A DNA stretch of 64,000 nucleotides from Casuarina equisetifolia. Its lineage: Eukaryota > Streptophyta > Magnoliopsida > Fagales > Casuarinaceae. Positions 32,860-44,462 of this stretch are shown piece after piece; position 1 is the stretch's first letter, and each line of letters starts with the position of its first letter. Location of the stretch: the NCBI GenBank assembly GCA_028551475.1, contig CM052362.1, positions 11,531,354 to 11,595,353 of the forward strand. Direction: 5' to 3'. Position numbers and translations under genes: made by a program. The notes beneath the pieces were generated by a model. That model was given only the letters and a program-made list of their open reading frames with translations, did no database searches and had not been told where the DNA came from.

Positions 32860-34863
32860 TTAGCTTGGTGTTTACAAAGCTCCAGGTCTTGATGGTTACA
32901 ACAATTTCTTTTTCAAGAAAGCTTGGAATGTAATAAGGAGTGAGATAGAAGAAGTAATTATAACCTTTTTTCCTAAAGCAACAACTATTGTCAAGCATAA
33001 ACTCCATGATAATCTCCCTTATCCCTAAAAAAGTAAATGCTACAAATATGAATTTTTTTTAACTTATCTCATGTTGCAATGAGTAGTATAAGATCATCTA
33101 TAAAATTGTGGCAAAAAGATTAAGCAAAACATTGCCTCATTTTGTACATCCTTTCCAAAAAAATTTTATGCTAGGTAGAAACATTTTGTTGTGCCAAGAT
33201 ACAATAGACTGAAATATAATCTTAAATACTTTGAAAGTTTTAAAGTTTCCAAACAGATTGAGATTCTAGATTAAGAGTTGTACCATTATTGTTGGATATT
33301 CTATCAACATAAATGACTCTCCTACAAGTTTTTTTAAAAGGGCAAAAGGACTTAGACAGAGAGATTCTCTTTCTCATTTTCTTTTTGTTATTATGATGGA
33401 GATCTTTAATAGAATTCTACATAAAAAAAGAAATTCTTTTGGAAGGTTCAAATATCATTGGAAATGCTCTAAAGAGAAGATCACTCATTTATGTTTTGTT
33501 GATGACATTTTCTTGTTTACTCATGGGGATATTAAATCTATGTTGTGTTTACTAGATGTTATGCAAGAGTTTAAAAATATAATAGGTCTGAAGATGCATC
33601 CATCAAAATGTCAATTTTTTCCCTCAAGCTTGTCTAAATAGGAAAGGATCTAATACTTGATCATATTCTTGTCCAAAAAGGCCAACTTTTTATATAATAT
33701 TGGGGAGTTCCATTGATTACCAAAAGACTATCCAATCTAGCTTGTTCAATCCTTACAAAAAAAATATTTAGGAGAATTGAAGGTTGGGAGTCTAAGCACA
33801 TTAGTTTTGGAGGGAAACTACAACTAGCAAAAATATGATTCTATTATCTTTGTAAACATATTGGGTGCAAATTTTTTTGTTACCAAAATAGACACTGTAT
33901 GAAGTTGAAAAAAATTATTAAAATCTTTCTTTAGGTAGGTAAATCTAATAGGTAATATGTAGCAAAGGTAGCATGGAAAGAAGTTTGTTGGCCTAAAATT
34001 TTTGGAGGACTAAGTTTGATAGATATTCATATGTGGAATAAGGTAATAATTGGAAAACTATTATAGTCTCTTGTGCATAATAATTCAAACTCTTTATGAA
34101 TTAGATGGATGATAACATAAATTTTAAGGAAAAGAATGTATTAGAAGTTGAGATAAAAGGTTCAATGGCTTGAAGCTAGAGGAATATTATACAAGTAAGA
34201 AGTGAACTTACACAACTAGTGATGGGTTCATAGTACACTATTACAAAGTGTTATGGAGCACTAAAAGAGAGTAGAGAAGATGTTGAATAGACAAGATTAG
34301 TATGGAAAGGAATACCAAAGCATAATTTTATTTATTGGATTATTTTGAAATACAAACTATCCACAACAGATTGTGTACTGTATGGAATAACTTAGTGGAC
34401 CTACAATGCAACATCTACCAACAAGGAGAAGAATTAAAAGAATATATATTTTTTAAATAAAGGTTCACAAATTATATATGAAAGGCTATGTTAGATATAA
34501 ATAGTTTAATTTGAAGAATTAAACATTGAAAAACTGAAATATGTTGGATGATCAAAGCTGTCAAAAGTAAAAGCTTTGCAATGATTATACTTATTGTGTT
34601 TTTCAAGGTTGTATTGTATCATATTTGGAGGGAAAGAAATAAAAGAATACTCAATGATAAAAGTTTAGACAATTCAACCATTATTACTAAAAGTAAGAAA
34701 GGCGTGAGGAAAGATTTCATCTACTAGGGGAGTAAAGCTTATAAATTGTAATAAGTTTTTACAAGAACTTTAGAATTTGCTAAATGTAGCTTTTAAGCTT
34801 AAATGATGATGTTTGTAATTCTTTTATAGTGATATTTAATTCTTGACCTTTCACAAAAAAAAA
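32860..34863 (+). mobile_element. L1-type LINE, 5'-truncated, degenerate
   Basis: Starts inside the RT domain (YKAPGLDGYNNFFFKKAW) right at the Copia LTR border. It continues with YKIVAKRLSKTLPHFVHP (about 33090-33150), AKGLRQRDSLSHFLFV (about 33340-33390) and the open 33393-33641 stretch with KITHLCFVDDIFLF, where the paired catalytic aspartates persist. C-terminal LINE wording follows (WGVPLITKRLS; AKVAWKEVCWPK near 33965) until about 34730. It ends with a short A-rich tail at about 34854-34863. Many stops; ORF1 and endonuclease are absent. Confidence 0.85.
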
Positions 34864-36379
34864 GGGATTTAATTGGTTATTTGATTAATTCATGTCTTAA
34901 AAACTTCTTTCGATTTTCACAATTTTTATCATAGTGGTTTGTCCTTACACCTATGTTGACTCTCTTTTTCCTTCAATCTAAACAATTGAAGTCTATTTTA
35001 CTCAAATTCAAGAGAAAACATTCTCCCACACTTTACAATCCTTCCACAAAAAGGCAATAATATATAAGTTGGTTACAATATAAGGTTATCTCAACCATAT
35101 ACAAAGCAAATCTCTTAAGATGTAAAGTTTATGTGAGAAATTTGCTAGAATGAAGGCTTTCTAATGATCAATAATAACAACTTGAGCCTTAATCACAAAA
35201 CTCCAAATCTTAATTAAATTAGGGTTTTAATTTACAATGTAATATATGTGTACAAGAATAATACTAATGAAATAGTACATATATGAGTTATATCACAACT
35301 AATCTTGTAGAATACTAAAGCAAAGAAACACATCACCTATATTTTCAAGTGAACTTAAGCTTCCACAAGACTTTACCTTATTTTCATATATCTTAACTTT
35401 GTTCTTCATAGTCCAACATAAAGGTCTTTTATACACACTTGTGGCGTCATAGAACCCCACTTTTTTGCTTTAAAAAAGAGCCATTCTAACCTTTCATAGA
35501 TTTTTCAGATTTTGGCTCCTTAAAGCTGTCTATATATGCTTTCAGAGAGTATAAAGATAGCTAATGTCAAGGCTAGGGTTTTGACTTCAAACTTGTTCCA
35601 AAAACATCACTATTTCATTAAGCTTTTTTTGTTTTCTTAATTTGGTCCTAGGTCACACTTTTAGATTTGCCCATGAACCTTCCTTAAATCTTCCCATTCT
35701 TGACTCAAATCTTTCTAGACTAGTCTTAGATCATAAACTGGTTTCTTCTTCAATAGATCCATGTGTTTTAGGTTTCAAAATCACTCGATTTCATCATTCT
35801 TTACTCATTCATTCAAACTCGGTCGTTGAAGAACTTCATAGGTCACACCTTTTTCTTTAAAAATCACTTGAATTACACATGGATTGAAAGATCAAGTTCT
35901 TATCTTCACAAATTATTCTAGATTGTAGTGATTTCTTCGTCAAGTTGCTTGAATTTAGCTTGGATTGCATGGTGGGTCACATGGCTAGGTCGTGCACAAT
36001 TTCACACAAAGTCGAGTCACACAAAAGCTTCGAGGTCAGAATTTGCTTTGGGTCTTGCATAAAGGTGAATTAGGTCATGCAATGGTAAGCATGCACATTT
36101 ATAAGTTTGGGCTTGGGTAGTGCATAGCGACTAGATCAAGTGTTGGCTTTCTCTTTTAGGTTGGGCTATGCACAGGCCTTTGTTTTGGACTAGGTCATGC
36201 ATGGGCTTCTATGTCATTAGGCCATATATGGGTCACACCAAATTTCTTATGCGTCTTGATATGGATTTGGGATAACCAAACTTGGACTTTCAAGAACCAT
36301 TTTCCTACAAAATATTCCACATTAGTTCCCTTGTATTAAAACAATAATCTAACAACAACATGAATATGTCTTTATTATA
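34864..36379 (-). repeat. LTR-like relic, probably Copia, inverted relative to 12.0-13.1 kb
   Basis: Non-coding. The reverse complement of 34930-35060 resembles 12740-12840 (AGTGTGGGAGAA; ATAGACTTCAA; ACATAGGT; CAAACCACTA). The rest is unassigned and has no gene; the ORF at 35642-35860 has no family features. Confidence 0.4.
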
Positions 36380-36598
36380 ATTTCCTTTCTACAAAGTAGG
36401 TGGGATAATAAAACATATAGAAAAGTAGAAAACAAGCTACTTTATAATACATTAATTTGATTTTATAACTTGTATACTTTTTATTTCCTATATTTATTTG
36501 AAACATAAATCATGAAAAATATTTATCCATAAGTACCAAAAACATTTTTATACTTTTATGAAACATGCTCTTTTTCCAATGTCAAACACAATTCATGC
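36380..36598 (+). repeat. Dispersed repeat, copy B, abutting the OPT copy 2 stop codon
   Basis: Matches 14640-14880 and stops within a few bases of the OPT copy 2 stop codon (36599-36601). It therefore supplies the 3' UTR of that gene. Confidence 0.6.
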
Positions 36599-39463
36599 TT
36601 AGAAAACGGGACATCCATCCACTATTACATTTGGGGCTGTAGGACACGTGGCTAAAGGACAGTGATCCCCCACATCTAGCCCCCACCAATCAACTCCATA
36701 TACATCATGTAGTTGGAGAGTGAAACTTGCTAGGACAGCTAATAGGGCAACCCCCATGTCTATCCCATAAGCTAATACATAGTTGTACTTAGTCCACCAG
36801 ACTTTGTGTCTTTTATACACAAAGAAGTTGAAGAGAAGAGCGAGTATAGCCCAAGACCAAAAATTCACAGGTCCAGCAGCTGGCATAGCCAAGCCAGACA
36901 TGAATATAACGGGCACATTGATGTTTTTAATCCAGTCCTTCTCAGGGAAAAGCTGCAACAAAACCCAAACGAATAGAGTTGCAAGCGGACCGATTAAAAA
37001 GAAATAATATAGATTCGAATACAAGCCATTGGGAAAAAAGATGCGACTTGGGCCAATCACTCCCCAAATTACTGAGTTTGTGAAAGTAACATGCTCTGAT
37101 GGACATGTCCATGGGCTGCCTTCTGGTAATTTATCACGTTCACAAATGTTTTTCATAGCTGAGAGTAACCACCATGATGTCGAATAACCAACTGTAGATG
37201 TCATGAGTGAGCCCAAGACTTGAACAGCAAACAAGTTTTTAGGAGGGATTTTCATGTAATGGCCCAACTTGAGCTCACCAAATATATTGATAGCATTGTC
37301 CATGGCGGACACACAAAATGACTTGAAAGCCAAGTTTGCTATTGGTCGGCCAGGGTAGAAATAACCTAACGAGAATTCTGAAGTTACACCCAAGTTCAAG
37401 GTCTGCACAAAATTGAAAATGAGTTAAGACTTTTAAGCCCAGAAGGATCACGCTGATACATTAAACTAAAAATTGGCTACGTAATCTAAACAAAGCAAAG
37501 GTAGGATGCGATTACTTACTTGGCCAGTTGTAGCTTGAAGCACACCGAAAGGAAGAATCAGAATTGTGATCAAGAAGCCTCCTAACAGGATCCCCCAATA
37601 CGGAAGTTGCAGCTCTTTACTGTATACTGTGGTAGTGAAAAGTGATAGGCCAAGCATAGAAACTAAGATGGAAACGAACCACCATCGAGGAATACGGCTG
37701 TACCTCTTCATAAGTCTATTATGCACATCCCCAGGGTTATCTATATCAAGGAATGCTTGCTTAACTTGTGTCCACGCGTCCCTACAAACACACAAAAACC
37801 ATATTGAACGAGAAGGATGTAATAGATGCGATAAAAAATAAAAAGGGCGAAGGGTTCATTGATTACCTTCCATAAAATATAATGAAATGAACAAATGAAG
37901 AAGTGATGCCGGCAAAAACGAATCCAATAGCCATAAGATAGAGAGCACCCAAATACATCTGTGAGTAATCTTGATATCCTTTTTCATTGAATGTCAAGTC
38001 CTCCTTATTTAAAATTCTTGAGATGTCATAAACATTACCAGTGTAGTCATAGAAGTTGGAAGAAGAAAGAGGGAATCTCTTGACATGGTAAATGTCGCTC
38101 CAGTAGACAATGGGTGTTACCACGTAGAGAAACACGACGAATCCGAATATCATGTTAAAAACCGTAGTGATGGGGAAAACTAATGGGTTTCCGAAAAAAC
38201 TAGATATGGCATTCCAATCCAATGCTACTGAACCGATGCCAAACCCACCACGACCAGCGCCTATAATTTGAGGAAGCACCGATTTTTTCCATATCCAACA
38301 AATGAAGGAAAGGGCACCAATCGAAGGGAAAAAATATCCAGGTATAATTGCGTAGGCAAAGCTTCCAACTGCTGCTATAAAAAAGAACTGGAGTGTTGTA
38401 AGCTGTCCTTTTGTTCTTGATTCGTCTTCATGCAATGCTCTGATTATAACAAATCGACGAATATCAGTAACACATTTGCACTCAAAAACAGAAGCATCAA
38501 CCTACTTTAATGAAAGATTACCGGTAAAGGCAAACATCAACGAGGGTGAAAGGGTACCACATATAAGGAGAAGTGACAAGGAAGTTCATAAAGATTCCAG
38601 CAAATCCATACCCAACCAGCTGCATACGTAGAAGTGGTACAAAATATCAAATTAAGCGTTTTCAATCGGAATTGCAATCTACATGTACACGCAGTTAACA
38701 CCCCAAATCAGATGACAGTGCAGGACCCCCTATTTTATGTCATAGGGTATTGTTTAGAAACTAAAATAGGCAAAAAGGAAACAAAGAATACCTGAGTAGT
38801 TTGACACATTAGTAAGCCTGGCCAGAAACTTATGCTCTTCCCATAGAAAATCTTAGACATTGAGAGGATGGTTATAGCATATGGGTTAATTAAACCCGAA
38901 GTAGCCAAGATTGTGATCAATATATGTTCTTTGATATTGAAAGGCCCTGGATTCATTGAAAATGACCAATTTGTCCCCGGAACTGTGACAGGTTTAGTTG
39001 GAAGCGTTTTAGCCATCATTTTCCCCCAAGCAAGAACCAACATTTGAACGCAACTATTTGAAATGTATATTGTATTTTGACGATAAAAGAAAAATTGTGT
39101 TGCAAAAGCAAGAAGTACACAAGTACTAGGTCCTATAATCCACGTTCGGAATGTTAGTGTTGGCAATGTGTAGTCATCAGTGATTGGAACCACTAGTCTC
39201 ACTTGCTCTATCGGAGAGTCATTTATTTCGTCATCTGCATCCAAGGATAAATTTTATGATGAACAAATGTAACTATGTCTCTAAAAGCATGAATAGATTT
39301 ACAAGTACAAATTTAGCAATTGCACATATGCATCACGCACTATATCATCAAACATCCACATGTACAGCCAAATGAAAATTTATACTAGCAAATGTTGAAA
39401 AGAGATGATCATACCTTCATGCTTATGCATCTGACGTAAAAGATGGAATTGAGTGCTGCTCAT
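36599..39463 (-). CDS. Oligopeptide transporter (OPT family), copy 2
   Basis: Paralogue of copy 1 with the same six-exon structure, read by hand: 39463-39415, 39234-38792, 38619-38522, 38439-37867, 37781-37520, 37402-36599. All exon lengths equal those of copy 1, giving 742 residues without stops and GT-AG introns throughout. Motifs: SPIEQVRLVVPITDD near the N-terminus, SMNPGPFNIKEH (NPG), KIPPK, and a tail ending CPTAPNVIVDGCPVF. The last exon differs from copy 1 at about 46 of 267 residues by manual comparison; changes are mainly conservative and in loops or lipid-facing segments. A predicted plasma-membrane proton-coupled peptide or metal-chelate carrier; substrate unknown. Intact coding and splice sites suggest selection on both copies. 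Confidence 0.93.
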
Positions 39464-39568
39464 GGTCTCTTCTAAGTCACAGGACCAGCAGCTACGCAGC
39501 ACAAAGGATTCAAATTCAATATACTGAAAAGTGTGTGCACAATCTGGCAATAGGCATTCAACCAAGCG

Positions 39569-39578
39569 TTAATATAGG
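39569..39578 (-). promoter_or_regulatory. TATA-like box of OPT copy 2
   Basis: CCTATATTAA on the minus strand, in the same conserved block as the copy 1 site (AAGCGTTA next to it) but only about 107 bases before the ATG, because copy 2 lacks the (GA)n tract and neighbouring bases. Confidence 0.45.
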
Positions 39579-40730
39579 CACATGCAAAGTAACGTAAAAA
39601 AAGGTTGTTTTTTTCTACCGTTCAATATATTCTCGACAAGCAAATGTGGGCAGGTTCCGTTTTGTAAGGAAAAGAGACCGTTTCTAGTAGTTATATTTAA
39701 CGTACCAACGACATTAAGACAACTGTATTAGATGACCGCAGACAGCTGAAAGGAAGAAAAAGTCTTTCTGGAAGTCTTAATAAGGATGTCTAAATCCTTA
39801 GTTCTATGTTTGAACATCCCAATAATAGACTTTTGCTACAGAAAGTAATCCAGGTTCTTTAAATTTTCTTTTTTTACAAATAAATTCTATCATTCATATC
39901 TTTAGCCTTAAGGAAATCTGAGTAGAGGTGAATGACTGAATTTAACTTTATCCATTTACTCTTTGTCGGACTCGGACTTATTTTTTTAATATCATGGAAA
40001 CTAATGGATTTAATTTATTTAAAACCATGAAGTAGGTTGGTCTAAGCCAATTAGAGGCGCTAGCTAAAAGGTTAGACCAAACATGCTAGTCTTTGACTCA
40101 TTCTTATATTCAAATATAAACCCATCCCAAGTGATGAAGAGCTCAGTTGGGCAAGATAGTAGTGAAATCGCCAAAAGCAAGTCAAAGAAAAAATTTTAAA
40201 ATTTTAAGAAAGTTAATTTTTTTTTATGGATTTTCTCTATTTATTTCGAATTTTATTTTTTGTTTCTGTTATTAAGCCTTTTAACTTACTTTGGCTTAAT
40301 TATCAAGATTCTTTTATTATCCATTTTTTTCTCCTTACATATGGTAATTAGAATACACAAGAAGACTAGGACTTTTAGAGAAGGGTTCTAGAGAAAATGC
40401 ATTTATTATTGTACACATATTGTCAATACTAATAAATTTATTTTTAAGTATGACATGACAATAATTCTTATAGCATTACTAACTAACTAGTTTAAGTAGT
40501 GAGTTAATAAAAACTCTAACCATAAAATCTAAAATTTGACACTGTGTAAATGAATTAAATGCATATATCGTGAGGGGGAAAAATCCCTATAGCCCCACCA
40601 TATTCCTTTTCTTTCTTTTATTTTATCCTGTCAGTTAATACAACAAACTCATGAATGTTTTCCTGCATTTGGTCGTCTATTGGCACAACTGACCGAAGCG
40701 AATGAAATATTCTGATCGGTAAGGAAGAGT
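39579..40730 (-). other. Upstream region of OPT copy 2, duplicated
   Basis: Collinear with 24975-26050 over more than 1 kb, with indels of tens of bases. Probable promoter; no further sites are claimed. Confidence 0.7.
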
Positions 40731-42289
40731 GTCAGAACAGTTTTCAAGAATTTGAAGCAACGGCTTGTATTTGCATCGATATTTACCCTTGGAAAGGCTA
40801 GAATTTATCCTAATGTAGAACTTATAAAACTCAGCTTCACAATAACTGTTTGTGAGTAAATCTGCCATGTATAAAACTTGGAGTAAACAGTAGCGTTTTT
40901 AGATCAAAATATCTTGAAAGCTACCTATAAGAGACTAGGCCCAAGCTTTTCAAGTTTTCGAAGACCAGCTGGAGACCCAAAATGTTGAGGAACAATCTGT
41001 CCCAATTCCAAAACCAACATTTTTTCATGGCCGAATGCTGGGTTTGAGATGTCGAATCCAGTTTGCCTTTTCCATGGATACAAGCCAATGCTCTCTTATT
41101 ATCGTCGGGGTGCCATGGGAAACCAGTTGGACAGCCTAGTCATAGTTTTAACTAACCAGCCTAAGAGCGACAGCAGCATATCGGATAGCAAAGCCAATCC
41201 GCTGGCAGCTCTTTTGTGAGGTTGGAAATGCAGGCCATGGGCCACAGACTGGTAAATCAACAACAACTTTGACGTTGCATCAACAATAGAAAATGTTAGT
41301 TGCAGTGATCTCAGCAGATGGTCTTGGGAATTTTGTAGATATGACACCCTCCTCTCTGTCATTACAATTTAAAAATATTCTTTGATTATCACTTCAAGTG
41401 CAAATAACTATATTATATGTGATTTAAAATATTTATATTTCCGTTATCCATGCATATCTTAATTGTTGCGTATAGACTATCTATTGCAATACATTGGAAA
41501 TTCCAAATCCATAAGATTGTTGTACCTAACCCATGTTTTGTTTGTATCCCTTTATAAATATAACTTGCTATTTGTTAACAAATTGACCATAGACTATAAT
41601 TGCATCATCATTTTTTTCGATAACTTCCATATTCTTTAAGGCTGTATGATTGGGTGGGTGATTGCACTAGATGAAGTTGAAAGAAGATTATACTTTTTCC
41701 AGTCCACTTGTGATCATTTGCCGCTATGTATTAGTTGTACTTTGTTTCGTATCCTTGCTTTTTTGTGTACGTTGATTCTGAACAAGTCTTATACTATAAA
41801 TATTAATATTAGAAATATTTTATAGCATTGATATCTTGCTCGTTATCAGAAAAATTTCTTTGCACTTGATCATTTTATACGACACCTAATTTTCTTTCCT
41901 GCCTAATCTAGTGAAACAAACAAGATCTATTTTTCTAGTGTCAAACCTCAATTGCTCCAATTTTCAAACTTGTTTATATGAATTTATAAGGACCTTACAA
42001 GCATCCCAATTATCATGTCACACTATTTTTTAGTAATTATTTATGATTTTTTACACGCAACTTGGACTTTTCTTAGTCATTATTACATTTTAAAGATCAA
42101 GGTTTAGTTACCATTTAGTCTTTTCTTTCTATCATACATGCGTAGTTTGGTACCAAGGTAAAATACATTCACTTTGATAATGGCAATGAGTTCTTTCCCC
42201 ATCACATGCACTTATTTCTTGTCATCTCATTGGATTTTCATAAGAGTTAATCCATATATACCCCTAATATAATTGAGGAAGAAGGTTTT
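40731..42289. other. Unassigned sequence
   Basis: About 40880-41370 is less AT-rich and holds a minus-strand ORF of 87 residues (41362-41099) with no recognisable domain. The rest is AT-rich with no coding signal. Confidence 0.3.
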
Positions 42290-44462
42290 GTTGTTTAGGG
42301 GGAGGAAGGTTGATAGAATGCAAACATTGTCATTTATCAAATGGTGCAATGCATCCTAATGGCCATGTATCTCATAAGCTAATTGCCAACTATTCCACTT
42401 GGGCATCATTTATGCTATGAGATACTTCACAACAAACTACCATGAGTTTGGTTGCAAGTATTATATATACCAATGTTACATCACAAGGATAGATTTACAC
42501 CTTCAATCCCTTGTGTATTTATTGGCTATTTATTTCTATAAAAAGGTCGTTGAGTGTATGATCTTGATATGGGGAAAAATTTTGCTTGTGATGCGATCTT
42601 TTATAAGTCATCCTTGGATCAACTTATGCCACTCCAAACATTGCTTAGTTGCATAACCCACCACCTTGCTACACTAGAGATCTCATTGAAATCTAGATTG
42701 CCTTTGCCATCAAATACACATCTATGGCCAACTCACCCAAGCCATCTTTGGACCAATTTCGAGAGCAACCACTCCTTCAATATAATGATCCACACACATC
42801 AAGTGACCACTTATTTGGACCACAAATTATGTTTGCTTTATTTCCTTTTAGACTCTTGTAGTAGCCCATACCCTATTTCTCAATATGCATCCCTTAACCA
42901 TTTTACCCTCGATTTTACTTGTTATGACTTAGAGACATGTCAATAGACTTTCAAGGACAATCATTCGGTTAAGGCTATAGATAAGGAGTTAATAACTCTT
43001 AGGGCTGATCACATGTGAGATTTTATTATACTCTGACTTAGTCATAAAGCCATTGGGTGTAAATTGGTGTTTATGGTGAAGAAAAGTGTAAATGGTATGA
43101 TTAGGAGGTACAAAACCTAGTTAGTAACTAAGGTATTCACTTAACTCAAAGGGGTAGAGTTTTAAAAGACCATTGCCATTATAACTAAGATAGCTACAAT
43201 TCCTTCAATGATAAGTATTGCAATCATTTGACATAGATGCTTTCATTAGTTAGATGTACAAAATTATTTTCTACATGAAAATTTATCAAAGGAGATTTAT
43301 ATGGAGTTGTCATCTAGTTTTCATTGTTAACAAGAGATTAGTCTACTGCTTATAGAAGTTATTTTATAAGCCAAAGCAAGTATCAAAACAATGGTATGCA
43401 AATTTACATAGACATTCCTTGTAGTTTGTTTCCACTAGTTGCACCATGATTATAAGTTATTCATTAGGTGATATAATGGTGTGTTCATTGTTCTTCTTAC
43501 TTATGTTAATAATATTCTGAATATTGGGAATGATACCATTGTCATTTCAAATTTAAAGAAATATTTGAATTTGATTTTTCATATAAAAGACTTTGACCAA
43601 TGCAATTATTTTTTAGAATTGAAATAGCTCATTCAAAAGAAGGCATATGTCTTAACCAATGCAAATATGCACTAAAATTAATTTTAAAGGTTTTTCCTAC
43701 AAAATTGAAACCCTTTATCACTCCCATTGAGCAAAATTTGAAATTGGCTACTCTTGAGTACAATGTTGAAAAATGAACAAAAGAATTGATCCACCCTTGG
43801 ATGTTCCATCATCTTTTAAGACATTGATTGGGAGATTGACTTTTTTAACTACAAAGGCTAAATATTTCTTTTGCAATCTAGCACCGTAGTGAGTTTTTTT
43901 AAGCCTTCAAATGCTCACACATGGATGTAGTTATAAGAGTATTTGAGCTATGTTAAAAACTCTCTTTGTCCAACTTAGAATTGTCTTATTATTGCTGCTT
44001 ATTATGTGATTTGATCCATATGTTTTGGAAATGTGTCATTAGATATTATATTAAGTTGGATGATTCACTTACTCATGGATAACCAGTAAATAGTCGACTA
44101 TGTCAAGGTCCATAGCTACGTCAGAATATAGGGGTCATACCTTATATTGTATGCAAGATTATCTAGATTCTTGCATTCTTCCAAGATCTTCATGTGATAT
44201 TCTTTACCTTGTTTAATTATGTTAATGGGACAGCTACCCATATAGCTGCAAATTTTGATTTTTTATCTATAGAGCAAACACACCAAGCTAGCTTGCCACT
44301 TCATATGATAAAAATTATAGATTGTACCATTTAGACACAATATGTATGAGCAAAGGAACAACCTTTGGACTTGTTCACTAAAGTATTATGCAATAGGCAA
44401 CATCAATATTTATTATTCAAGCTTGGAGTATTTGATTAGTACAAATTTCTAACTTGTGAGAA
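42290..44462 (+). pseudogene. Ty1/Copia polyprotein relic (integrase end to RNase H)
   Basis: Plus strand, frame changing often. The integrase end is seen at about 42360-42620 (HKDRFTPS; CVFIGYLFL; VYDLDMGK). The linker with SSPYPISQYASLNHF lies near 42860-42900, and the RT start AIGCKLVFMVK near 43050. LDVQNYFLHENLSKEIYMEL is at about 43252-43310, EIAHSKEGICLNQCKYALKL near 43620-43680, and the RNase H end AKEQPLDLFTKVLCNRQHQY near 44350-44410. Many stops; dead. No LTRs identified. Confidence 0.82.

Noticed and set aside
41099..41362. 87-residue minus-strand ORF as a gene
   Set aside because: No family features and no supporting context.
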